From: a virus
Virus record (IMG/VR): IMGVR_UViG_3300017744_000088
Span: 1 to 30,338 of that record
Length of the DNA: 30,338 bases
Reading direction: 5' to 3' (one strand)
Under the pieces are notes generated by a model. The model was not told the DNA's origin. It ran no database searches and saw only the letters and a program-made list of their open reading frames with translations. Positions 1 through 6,374 of this stretch are shown here, one piece after another (position 1 is the first letter of the stretch; every line of letters begins with the position of its first letter). The translations under genes were made by a program, and so were the position numbers.

Positions 1-826
1 ACTCAGAAGCAAATGATTTAGGTCTGGCTTTTTGTTGAGCCAATAAATAATCCTCACTCATTATTTCTGGGGCTAAAACTCTTCGTCCCGGTACAGGGTC
101 TAATGCTGGTAGTACCCTAGCTTTAAATCTAGGGTCTTCTTGAAGCTTACCCAATATATCTCCCGGCATCATAGGTGTCCCCACCACAATTACAGGGGCT
201 TCTTTTAGGGGTATAAATAAACTTTCTGTCATAAAGTGGTCTTCTACCTTAGTTATTTGTCCCATATTCAAAGGATTCTCTGGGTCTCTCAGAACGTCAT
301 CCGCAATCAAAGCACCATTCACGTGCATACCCCGTTTAAAAGAAAATAATCCTCCATGCATTATTTCCATAGGTTTATTGTTCTTGTAGAACCTTGCGGA
401 AAAATCTGCTTTAGGGTTTCTGTTTACAAGCAGTTCAGGAATAATAGGATTCCTAGCAACTGTTTTATTTATTTCAGCAATGTGATACTTTGCCATGCCG
501 TCACTATAAGATAAATAAAGTATAGACATATCTCTAGGGGCTTTTAATAATCTCCATACACTGAAAGCGTGCCCCAGTATAGTTGATTTAAAATGACCTC
601 TAGGTAATACACCTACATAATTCATTCCAGTTTCTAAACATTCTTCGATGTCTTCAGCAAGCAGACTCACATGCCAAGCTTTAAAGTATTCAGGGTTATC
701 ATAAGAAAGAGACCAGATGTTCTCAATAAAATCTCTAAAAGAACCAACCTCATATTTCTTTTGGTCTATAAGGCCATCCGAAAGCATGTTAAATGCACCT
801 TCAACACTAATAATATCTTTAGCCAT
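1..826 (-). CDS. terL: Terminase large subunit, N-terminal part (cut by window edge)
   Basis: This gene encodes the ATPase motor that packages DNA into the prohead. It reads from an ATG at 826 with an AGGGA ribosome binding site and runs off the left edge, leaving 275 residues. Visible motifs are a Walker A-like loop LPRGHFKST (about residues 74-82), a Walker B strand ALIADDV (about 172-178) and a coupling motif VVGTPMMPGD (about 214-223), in the order expected of phage large terminases. The nuclease domain lies beyond the window. It starts 1 bp after the stop of the small-subunit-like gene, a usual terS-terL arrangement. The motifs are read directly; the packaging role is family knowledge. 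Confidence 0.9.
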   Translation of the reverse strand, partial: MAKDIISVEGAFNMLSDGLIDQKKYEVGSFRDFIENIWSLSYDNPEYFKAWHVSLLAEDIEECLETGMNYVGVLPRGHFKSTILGHAFSVWRLLKAPRDMSILYLSYSDGMAKYHIAEINKTVARNPIIPELLVNRNPKADFSARFYKNNKPMEIMHGGLFSFKRGMHVNGALIADDVLRDPENPLNMGQITKVEDHFMTESLFIPLKEAPVIVVGTPMMPGDILGKLQEDPRFKARVLPALDPVPGRRVLAPEIMSEDYLLAQQKARPKSFASE

Positions 827-827
827 A

Positions 828-1328
828 TTATATATCCCTGTGTTTTTGTTCGATTGTTTTTAGCTTTACCCCAATCCTTTGTAAAGTTTCTTGGTCAGCT
901 ATCTCTTCAATCAAAACATTCATAATATCTTGAACAAACTCAAGATTTATCATCCCTTGAAGTACTTCCCTTTGACCTTTTATTCCAATATCTGCCGCCC
1001 TAGCTGCATCTAAAGCCCTGTCAAAATGAAGTTCTGTCATTTCTCTGGTTGCTTTATTAGCTATTTCCGTATAACCATCTAGCTGTTCAGATTGTAACCT
1101 AGAAAATCTCTGCCCTTCTGATTCAGCTAAATCTCTTTGGGTATCAGCTATAGCCACAGCTTTTTGTTCTCCCCATTTTTCTTTTTTAGCCCACATATAA
1201 ATTGTGGGTGGAGCTACGGCATGTTCATCAGTAGAAATTTCTTTAGCAATTTGTTTAGCCGTCTTATCTCCTTGAAGAAATAATTCCATAGCTTTTAATT
1301 TAATTGTCTCTGGTATATGTTTAGGCAT
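828..1328 (-). CDS. terS: Terminase small subunit-like DNA-binding protein
   Basis: This 166-residue protein has an N-terminal helix-turn-helix-like segment (about residues 8-52, with IPETIKLKAMELFLQGDKTA and PPTIYMWAKKEKW). A mostly helical, charged C-terminal half suitable for oligomerisation follows. This layout and its place directly before the large terminase support a small terminase subunit that recognises phage DNA and delivers it to the motor. The ATG at 1328 has no clear Shine-Dalgarno sequence. It lies 2 bp after the upstream gene's stop, so translation is probably coupled to that gene. Another HTH protein is the alternative. Confidence 0.75.
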   Translation of the reverse strand: MPKHIPETIKLKAMELFLQGDKTAKQIAKEISTDEHAVAPPTIYMWAKKEKWGEQKAVAIADTQRDLAESEGQRFSRLQSEQLDGYTEIANKATREMTELHFDRALDAARAADIGIKGQREVLQGMINLEFVQDIMNVLIEEIADQETLQRIGVKLKTIEQKHRDI

Positions 1329-1330
1329 AA

Positions 1331-1834
1331 TTAATCGTATATATTGTTACCATCAAGAGCCCCATAGCCATCATCAGACGCATGTTGTGAATCAATGTTA
1401 CCACCTAATGCACTGCCATCAGAGTTTAGGAATTGTGAGAAGTCCCAGTATCCTGTCTTATCTGTGTGTGCTGTGTAACAACTTGGAACTTTTATTTTAG
1501 CCCCATGAGGAAGTTTTACTTCGTTATATTGCATCCCTATCTCCCCTCTGGTACATATTCCAGCCCATATATGTTCTTGTTCTACAATTGGGGTATAGTT
1601 TGTTCTTTTTAGTAAGCTCCCAGTGGTTCTCTGTAGGTTTTTTACTTCTTTGTTACTAGCACACTTGGCAAACTTACACCAAACAACTGTGCCATATTCC
1701 TTCTTTACGTCTTCTATAGTTGGGAATTTCTTAGGAAACTTATCCTTATACTCCCTTTTAGGTTCGCCCTTCTTGCTAGGAAAGAACATTTGAAAATTTC
1801 TTACTACCTTTTGTAATCCACCTGCTAAACTCAT
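1331..1834 (-). CDS. Hypothetical protein upstream of the terminase genes
   Basis: A 167-residue protein of unknown function. The open frame extends further upstream into the RuvC-like gene. The ATG at 1834 (MSLAGG) is chosen because it has a strong AGGAGG seven bases ahead and sits 1 bp after the upstream stop. The first 50 residues are basic and Lys/Phe/Pro-rich. The middle has four Cys (VVWCKFAKC and GIC, then SCY) and the C-terminus is acidic and glycine-rich (DDGYGALDG). No transmembrane segment or enzyme motif is recognised. Its position between resolvase and terminase suggests a link to DNA processing or packaging, but this is only context. Confidence 0.6.
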   Translation of the reverse strand: MSLAGGLQKVVRNFQMFFPSKKGEPKREYKDKFPKKFPTIEDVKKEYGTVVWCKFAKCASNKEVKNLQRTTGSLLKRTNYTPIVEQEHIWAGICTRGEIGMQYNEVKLPHGAKIKVPSCYTAHTDKTGYWDFSQFLNSDGSALGGNIDSQHASDDGYGALDGNNIYD

Positions 1835-1835
1835 A

Positions 1836-2288
1836 CTAGAACCTCCTTTTGTTCCATAATGCAATGCATGCAGCATCTGCATAATCTTGTTCGGGGAATC
1901 TATCACCCCACTTTTCTATAGCAAATGCTTTTATATCATCTTTTTTAGCATTGCCCTTACCGACAATAATTTTTTTCCATCGTCTATTGTCTATAATTGT
2001 AGTAGAAATATCTTCTTTTAATAGAAATGCCCATACTGCTCCAACCACATTTGCTATAGCAATTGTTGCTTTAGGGTTCTGTATAAATATAGCCGCCTCA
2101 ATAGCAGCAAAATCTACTTTATTTATTGTACTTAATTCTTCTGAAAACTCTTTAGTCATATTGGGGAATCTTAAGTCAAAAGATTTTTCTTTACTATTCC
2201 ATTTATATAAAGACACTAGTTTTTCTTCGTCGTCTATTAGTGCTCCATGTATAGCTAGACTTGAACAGTCCAATCCTAAGTATCTAAT
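1836..2288 (-). CDS. RuvC-like Holliday junction resolvase, probable AUU start
   Basis: A resolvase-type nuclease of the RNase H fold that cuts branched DNA, useful for resolving recombination intermediates before packaging. Acidic residues fit RuvC: Asp in the first strand (LGLDCSS), Glu in DFAAIEAAIF, and the paired Asp of DYADAACIALW near the C-terminus. No ATG or GTG precedes the first strand. A TTG at 2273 would delete the first beta-strand and begin right at the catalytic Asp. An ATT at 2288, overlapping the upstream TAG stop and preceded by AAGGGG, gives IRYLGLDCSS, a complete strand, and a protein of 150 residues. The family call is firm; the start is inferred. Confidence 0.8.
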   Translation of the reverse strand: MRYLGLDCSSLAIHGALIDDEEKLVSLYKWNSKEKSFDLRFPNMTKEFSEELSTINKVDFAAIEAAIFIQNPKATIAIANVVGAVWAFLLKEDISTTIIDNRRWKKIIVGKGNAKKDDIKAFAIEKWGDRFPEQDYADAACIALWNKRRF

Positions 2289-2787
2289 CTTGAGCCCCCT
2301 TAGTCCTTAGAGTAACCACTCTACTTACCGTCCCATAAGCCTTGCGATACGTTTCCAACAGACCCTTAACGATACGTAATTCAGCCTCTTGCTCAATAAC
2401 ATCTCTTTTAACCTGTTTTAGTTGTTTGTTTTCTGTCATAATCTCGCCCCGAATCTCATCTTTTGTAGGCTTTTTCTTTTTTTCGGCTTCATATTTTTGA
2501 CCCAGTTTATACAAAGAAGCAGAATAGCCTTCATTAAATGAGGCTTCTAGAGCTCCTAAAGTAGCTTCAATTGTTGCTACCTTTGTTTCTAGAAAGGCTT
2601 CATAGCCACCATACATAGTTAGAAACCCCTCAAGTTCTTTATCAGAATATTTATCTAACTCTGAAAAATTTAGGTTTTCTCTTTCTGCTAGGTCAGGACT
2701 AAATATAGGTATACCTAATGATTCCGCTTTTTTTCTAGCTCTTCCTAAAGCTTTCATTGGAGTCCATTTGGTTTCTCTTTCTTGCAT
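2284..2787 (-). CDS. Coiled-coil protein, candidate recombination mediator
   Basis: A 167-residue, strongly helical and charged protein that I do not recognise with certainty. It has an N-terminal basic segment (KALGRARKKAESLGIP), an aromatic stretch around FLTMYGGYEAFLETK (about 56-70), and long heptad-like helices (about 70-150) including KPTKDEIRGEIMTENKQLK. It sits among a RecA/UvsX-like recombinase, nucleases and a RuvC-like resolvase. A small helical protein in such a neighbourhood recalls UvsY-type mediators that load the recombinase on single-stranded DNA, but this is inference from context and composition. The ATG at 2787 follows a GAGGG site. Confidence 0.6.
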   Translation of the reverse strand: MQERETKWTPMKALGRARKKAESLGIPIFSPDLAERENLNFSELDKYSDKELEGFLTMYGGYEAFLETKVATIEATLGALEASFNEGYSASLYKLGQKYEAEKKKKPTKDEIRGEIMTENKQLKQVKRDVIEQEAELRIVKGLLETYRKAYGTVSRVVTLRTKGAQD

Positions 2788-2791
2788 TGGA

Positions 2792-3478
2792 CTAACCCTC
2801 TACCTTTCGACAGGCACACCATGTAGCCCCATCACAATTTTCTGGTCTAGCTAACATTTCTTGAATTGTAAAGCATCTATTTAAAATATCATCCCATGCC
2901 TTAATATCACGCTCAACCAAAAAACTTTTTATTTTCTGGTCATTTTTATTTTCATATAAAACAGTTCCAATGTCATAATTTCCCATGTTTAAATATATTT
3001 GAAGTTGGACTGAGTGCTCTGGCTTTGGACTTCTAAGCTTACTAAAACCATTAGTATTTATTGATTTTAACTCTACAGGCATATGATTGTAAGTAGCATG
3101 ATTAATTATAAAATCAATCCTTCCTGAAATAGGTGGAATATCTTGTTTTACTGATAATTCTCTATCTATTAAAATATTTAATTTAGAGAACCATTTGTCT
3201 ACACGGTCTTCTAAAGAGTTACCATTTTGAAAAATTCGTTCCAATTTTGCTGGTAAGGTTTGGTCTATCATTAGCCCGTTATAACAGAGCCACAAATATC
3301 TGTCACAAGGGTTACCTAAAGCTGATGGGTAGAACACTCCTGCTTTAGGGGCTTGCATAACACCATCTAAAGAAGCGTCTATCATCTCTTCTAACCATAG
3401 GTCAGCAGGAGCATTAACAGCAGTTTTCCTAGCCTTTGCCGATTTTTTTACTGGCTTAATTTGGTTAATTCCTGCCAT
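2792..3478 (-). CDS. PD-(D/E)XK exonuclease with Cas4/RecB-like cysteine pattern
   Basis: A 228-residue nuclease. The PD-(D/E)XK core is visible: Glu90 (NGNSLEDRV), Asp122 (GRIDFII), Glu136-x-Lys138 (PVELKSI), and the following Gln motif (HSVQLQIYL, about 156-163). One Cys (NPCDRYLWL, Cys58) precedes the core and three cysteines (Cys215, Cys221, Cys223) close the protein. This recalls the 4Fe-4S cluster of Cas4 and AddB-type nucleases, although the terminal spacing is not the usual one. No CRISPR array or other cas gene is present, so a role in DNA end processing for replication or recombination is more likely. It overlaps the next upstream gene by 31 bp and starts at an ATG with AAGGA. Confidence 0.8.
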   Translation of the reverse strand: MAGINQIKPVKKSAKARKTAVNAPADLWLEEMIDASLDGVMQAPKAGVFYPSALGNPCDRYLWLCYNGLMIDQTLPAKLERIFQNGNSLEDRVDKWFSKLNILIDRELSVKQDIPPISGRIDFIINHATYNHMPVELKSINTNGFSKLRSPKPEHSVQLQIYLNMGNYDIGTVLYENKNDQKIKSFLVERDIKAWDDILNRCFTIQEMLARPENCDGATWCACRKVEG

Positions 3479-3753
3479 AATATGTCCTTAATTTTTTCTA
3501 ATGTTTTTTCTTTTATATGTATAATATACTCTATATCTTCCATAGACTCTAAAACCTTATCTCTTTTTCTATCTCTCTTGCCTAAATGCCCATATACCCC
3601 ATCTGCCTCAACTACTAATTTTAATTCTGGTATATAAAAATCTACTATGTACGGGTGATAATAAGCCTGTTCTTCATAACGTAACCCAAACTCATCTAAG
3701 CACCTAGCAATTAAATTTTCTTGGTCCGTATAATCTCTAGGGGGTAAGTTCAC
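3448..3753 (-). CDS. DUF559/Vsr-like small endonuclease
   Basis: A 101-residue protein matching the compact DUF559 fold, related to Vsr and type II endonucleases. The core is VDFYIPELKLVVEADGVYGH, with Asp38, Glu49, Asp51 and His56 as likely metal-binding or catalytic residues, followed by a basic stretch KRDRKRDK. It starts at GTG (3753) inside the last 17 bases of the recombinase gene, and no in-frame ATG exists nearby. It ends inside the next nuclease gene. Such proteins often act as nicking or repair nucleases, or are carried as free-standing elements. The substrate is unknown. The family call rests on motif recognition only. Confidence 0.75.
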   Translation of the reverse strand: MNLPPRDYTDQENLIARCLDEFGLRYEEQAYYHPYIVDFYIPELKLVVEADGVYGHLGKRDRKRDKVLESMEDIEYIIHIKEKTLEKIKDILWQELTKLSQ

Positions 3754-4678
3754 TTTTCATCTCTTCAAATAGTACTGGGTTGTCTAAAAATTCCTTTTTA
3801 ATACCATTCAGACCTTGAGCATTTATATCCTTGTACTTATACCAAGCACCCTTCTTTATTATCACATTTTGTTCAAGACCGTCTCTAATATAGGTTTCAA
3901 CTAAATCAATGCCGCCCTCAACTCTAAAAGGAACAATTGCAGAGTCCCAATTTTCCCCTCCTGTTTTTGTTTTCCTTAGTCTGACATTCATGTCAAACCC
4001 AACCTTTTTCTCTCCTTCGGTTATCCAGCCTTTTCTTTGAACTTGTAGGATAGAGTGAGAGAAGAACACTTGCCCCTGTCCTGCAGGCATATTATCTAGT
4101 GCTACAGGTCCCATACTAGCACGTACTTGGTTTATAGCCACAAAAGCAGAACCATTTTGTAGGTGGGGGAACAGCTTTGGAAAGGAGCTATTTACAAATC
4201 TTGCTTGCCAAGCCATTGGATTATAACCAAAGTCTTCTACGGATACATTAGAAGGAACTAATCCTGCAATGCTATCAAGAACAATTACTTCAAATCCTGC
4301 AATCATAGCTTCTCTTATGTGTTCCATAGCCTCTTCCCCTGTGGTAGGTTGAGAGACTAGTATCTTTTGGTCATCAATCCCACAAGTAGCCATCCAATCT
4401 TTATCATAAGATAATTCAGTGTCTACCCAGACAGCTTTACCGCCCAGCTTTTGGGCATTTACAACTATTTGTGAAGCTAAATAAGATTTACCTACATTAG
4501 TTGGTCCATAAATAAGAGTCATTTTTTTAAACGGTATACCACCACCAGTAAGTCTATCTAATGCTGGAACATTAAAGGGTATTCTGTTTGTAGTGAAGCT
4601 GTCACTATCTCCCTTTTGAAAGCTTAAGTTTTTGTTTTTTAATAATTTCTCAATTGCATCTTCTGCATTTTTATCCAT
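3737..4678 (-). CDS. RecA/UvsX-like recombinase
   Basis: A 313-residue strand-exchange ATPase that coats single-stranded DNA and pairs it with homologous duplex. Visible motifs are Walker A GPTNVGKS (58-65), a catalytic Glu in VDTELSYDKDW (about 85-95), Walker B VIVLDSIAGL (131-140), and the NQVRASMGP plus glycine-containing L2-like region (183-202). The frame is open 16 codons further upstream. The ATG at 4678 is chosen because GGAG precedes it at good spacing. The C-terminal DNA-binding domain of bacterial RecA seems reduced, as is common in phage forms. It overlaps the MazG-like gene by 8 bp and the DUF559 gene by 17 bp, so the recombination genes are probably translationally coupled. Confidence 0.9.
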   Translation of the reverse strand: MDKNAEDAIEKLLKNKNLSFQKGDSDSFTTNRIPFNVPALDRLTGGGIPFKKMTLIYGPTNVGKSYLASQIVVNAQKLGGKAVWVDTELSYDKDWMATCGIDDQKILVSQPTTGEEAMEHIREAMIAGFEVIVLDSIAGLVPSNVSVEDFGYNPMAWQARFVNSSFPKLFPHLQNGSAFVAINQVRASMGPVALDNMPAGQGQVFFSHSILQVQRKGWITEGEKKVGFDMNVRLRKTKTGGENWDSAIVPFRVEGGIDLVETYIRDGLEQNVIIKKGAWYKYKDINAQGLNGIKKEFLDNPVLFEEMKSELTP

Positions 4679-4934
4679 TTTTATATCTCCTGCGAACCGC
4701 CTCTGCCCAAGCCAAATAAGTAGCACAGGTCTGTATTAGTTCGATAAATAATTTTGTTTCGTTTTGTCCGTATACTTCTCGAGCAATGTCGCCATTTCTT
4801 TCAACAGTAATAATATTCCACCAAGAATCATCGTGGTCTTGAAGACCCCATATTTTATCTTGTCGTTCTCTTTCTGCTAATATAGCTTCTAAAACTACCA
4901 TTCGAGTAGGTTCAGAAGAATTAAGAGGACCCAT
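4671..4934 (-). CDS. MazG-like nucleotide pyrophosphohydrolase-type small protein
   Basis: An 87-residue protein with the signature opening of phage MazG/DUF550-type proteins: AILAERERQDKIWGLQDHDD (about 17-36), then a helix VERNGDIAREV and a second helix ELIQTCATYLAWAEAVRRR. Related proteins hydrolyse nucleoside triphosphates to monophosphates. The metal-binding residues look eroded: ExxGE is ExxGD here, and the usual ExxD of the second helix is not conserved. Activity is therefore uncertain. The start is the ATG at 4934, overlapping the preceding gene by 14 bp. It lies directly before the recombinase. Confidence 0.6.
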   Translation of the reverse strand: MGPLNSSEPTRMVVLEAILAERERQDKIWGLQDHDDSWWNIITVERNGDIAREVYGQNETKLFIELIQTCATYLAWAEAVRRRYKNG

Positions 4935-5139
4935 CTAACATATCCTCTATTTGAGCGTCTACTTTTCCTTTTATAAATTCCCACATAACATCAGCTACTT
5001 TTTTTGATTCTTCTAGCTGAGGCTCTATAGGTAATTCCGTATCTATTTGGTCAACAGATAAGTCTACTCTTCCATATTGATTTTGTTCTAGAGGACCTAC
5101 TCTAAATGTAAATCCTAAATGTGCACTAACTTTTGGCAT
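4921..5139 (-). CDS. Small hypothetical phage protein
   Basis: A 72-residue protein of unknown function. The first half is predicted beta-rich (VSAHLGFTFRVGPLEQNQYGRVDLSV). It is followed by an acidic linker (DTELPIEPQLEESK) and a C-terminal amphipathic helix (VADVMWEFIKGKVDAQIEDML). I recall small phage proteins with this beta-hairpin plus helix layout, but none has a function I can name. A strong AAGGAG precedes the ATG at 5139. It overlaps both neighbours by 14 bp and belongs to the recombination operon. Confidence 0.6.
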   Translation of the reverse strand: MPKVSAHLGFTFRVGPLEQNQYGRVDLSVDQIDTELPIEPQLEESKKVADVMWEFIKGKVDAQIEDMLDGSS

Positions 5140-5659
5140 TTGCTTTCTCCTTTATTCCTTTGTATGTTTTCACAAAGGGTAATGTTTCAATTTCTTTTTT
5201 TGGTATTGGGTGAATCCAACTTAAATAGGTTGGATTTTTAGCAGGCTTGTCAAAAGGACATTTTTCAAAGTCTTTTGTAAGATGCTTGTTTTCTAAAAAC
5301 CATGGGCGTATTTCATTCATAGGAGCTTTATACAAAGTGTCTGTCGTATTGCAATAATGTAATAGCCACTCTGCTTCGGTTGAGAGAAACCATCCTGTCT
5401 TCTTTGCTGCTTCTTGACTTATAATTTCAAAAGCTAAATTGTTTGTCCTACCTGCTGCCAAATCATTTTTTATTTCTGCTGTAGTCATTCTTCCATCATC
5501 GTAAGTAAGCTTCACGTCAAAGCCCATGTTTTGATATTTTTTAATATTTGATACATCCTCTACATTTTTTATATTCTTTAGCCCTGATAGCCAATCAATT
5601 ATTAGTTTTTCTCCTTCGTCACCAACTGGAGCTTTTTCCCCCCAAGTATGTACTTTCAT
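5126..5659 (-). CDS. Putative PD-(D/E)XK family nuclease
   Basis: A 177-residue protein with an N-terminal nuclease-like core: Glu15 in GDEGEKLIIDWL, Asp48 in MGFDVKLTYDDG, and Glu62-x-Lys64 in TTAEIKND. This spacing fits the E-D-ExK arrangement of resolvase- and restriction-like nucleases. The C-terminal half, with many aromatic and Pro residues (PTYLSWIHPIPKKE), is not recognised. Its ATG overlaps the DUF3310 stop as ATGA, showing coupling. It is the third nuclease-like gene in this operon beside RuvC. The specific role (end processing, host DNA degradation or resolution) cannot be read from sequence. Confidence 0.65.
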   Translation of the reverse strand: MKVHTWGEKAPVGDEGEKLIIDWLSGLKNIKNVEDVSNIKKYQNMGFDVKLTYDDGRMTTAEIKNDLAAGRTNNLAFEIISQEAAKKTGWFLSTEAEWLLHYCNTTDTLYKAPMNEIRPWFLENKHLTKDFEKCPFDKPAKNPTYLSWIHPIPKKEIETLPFVKTYKGIKEKANAKS

Positions 5660-5919
5660 TTTTTTGTTTCCTTGTCGTTAAAATGTAAAAGGAGCATTGC
5701 GTAATGAATAATCTTTAGAATGTCTTTACGAGGTGTTCCTTTTTTATCATATCGGGAAGCGTACTTTAGAATGTTCCCTCTACAGAAAGCTCTAGCATCT
5801 CCACAAGCCGCTATAAAGTCTAATGTCTGAACTTCACCCTCACTGTAGTGCTGGTCATATGTATTGTCTACATAGTCAGATATTTCTTTTAGTATCGTTT
5901 TTTCGTTGTATTTGCCCAT
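5656..5919 (-). CDS. DUF3310 family protein
   Basis: An 87-residue protein that fits the DUF3310 pattern of phage early genes: a tyrosine-rich lead with YSEGEVQTLDFI (about 25-36), then ARAFCRGNILKYASRYDKKG (about 42-61), then DILKIIHYAMLLL. Members are often labelled nucleotide kinase-like, but the biochemical function is not established. The start ATG at 5919 has only a weak AGG upstream. The gap of about 30 bp ahead of it separates it from the cysteine-rich gene. It lies in the replication/recombination operon. Confidence 0.75.
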   Translation of the reverse strand: MGKYNEKTILKEISDYVDNTYDQHYSEGEVQTLDFIAACGDARAFCRGNILKYASRYDKKGTPRKDILKIIHYAMLLLHFNDKETKK

Positions 5920-5946
5920 TAGTTTTACCTACTTTTATTCTAGCAG

Positions 5947-5965
5947 TTTTTCAGTTCCAGTCAAT
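5947..5965. repeat. Left copy of near-direct repeat bracketing the cysteine-rich gene
   Basis: Nineteen bases (plus strand TTTTTCAGTTCCAGTCAAT) match 6355-6374 with one base missing and one substitution. This copy spans the 3' end and stop of the cysteine-rich gene, encoding its terminal Ile-Asp-Trp. Confidence 0.6.
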
Positions 5966-6343
5966 ACAACGCATACACAAGCCTCTTGCCACAAGAACTT
6001 TAGGTCTTACAGAACTCTTCTTTATATACGATTCCCCCCGAGACTTTGCCAGTACTCTAACACTTTTAATATGGAAATATCTTAAGCATTCTTTTTTAAT
6101 ACCCCAATTCTTGCATTGTATTTCTGCCTTAACACTAGGTTCTAAATGACTTAAGTTGTTACTTCCAAAACAATCTTCACATAATCTAGACTTGATAAGA
6201 TATTGTTGATTATAAAGTAAATCATTTGGGTGCTTAAGCCCTTCCCTCATTATCTTAGTTCGTTTGCCTTTTCTAGCACACTCAATACATTCTGCGAGTG
6301 ATTCAAACACTTGTCTTCTAATTCTAGAATTTCGTTTCTCCAT
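5951..6343 (-). CDS. Cysteine-rich putative zinc-binding protein, possible insertion
   Basis: A basic protein of 130 residues (140 if a TTG at 6373 inside the polymerase gene is used). Numbered from that TTG, four cysteine pairs are visible: CIEC (29/32), CEDC (65/68), C87 with C96, and CMRC (133/136). These could bind two or more zinc ions. Arg/Lys clusters (RNSRIRR, RKGKRTK, KKSSVRPK) suggest nucleic-acid binding. The family is not recognised; a free-standing homing-type nuclease or a transcription factor are possibilities. The ATG at 6343 has a poor ribosome binding site, and the TTG alternative is preceded by GGAAGA. The gene is bracketed by near-direct repeats, and its last residues IDW echo the polymerase C-terminus. 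Confidence 0.6.
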   Translation of the reverse strand: MEKRNSRIRRQVFESLAECIECARKGKRTKIMREGLKHPNDLLYNQQYLIKSRLCEDCFGSNNLSHLEPSVKAEIQCKNWGIKKECLRYFHIKSVRVLAKSRGESYIKKSSVRPKVLVARGLCMRCIDWN

Positions 6344-6354
6344 TTTATCAAAAA

Positions 6355-6374
6355 TTTTTCTAGCTCCAGTCAAT
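6355..6374. repeat. Right copy of near-direct repeat bracketing the cysteine-rich gene
   Basis: Twenty bases (plus strand TTTTTCTAGCTCCAGTCAAT) match 5947-5965. This copy covers the last codons and stop of the DNA polymerase gene, so the two copies lie at the 3' ends of consecutive genes about 409 bp apart. Confidence 0.6.

Noticed and set aside
2792-3478. CRISPR-associated Cas4
   Set aside because: No repeats, cas1/cas2 or other cas genes are visible; the recombination context fits a phage exonuclease better.
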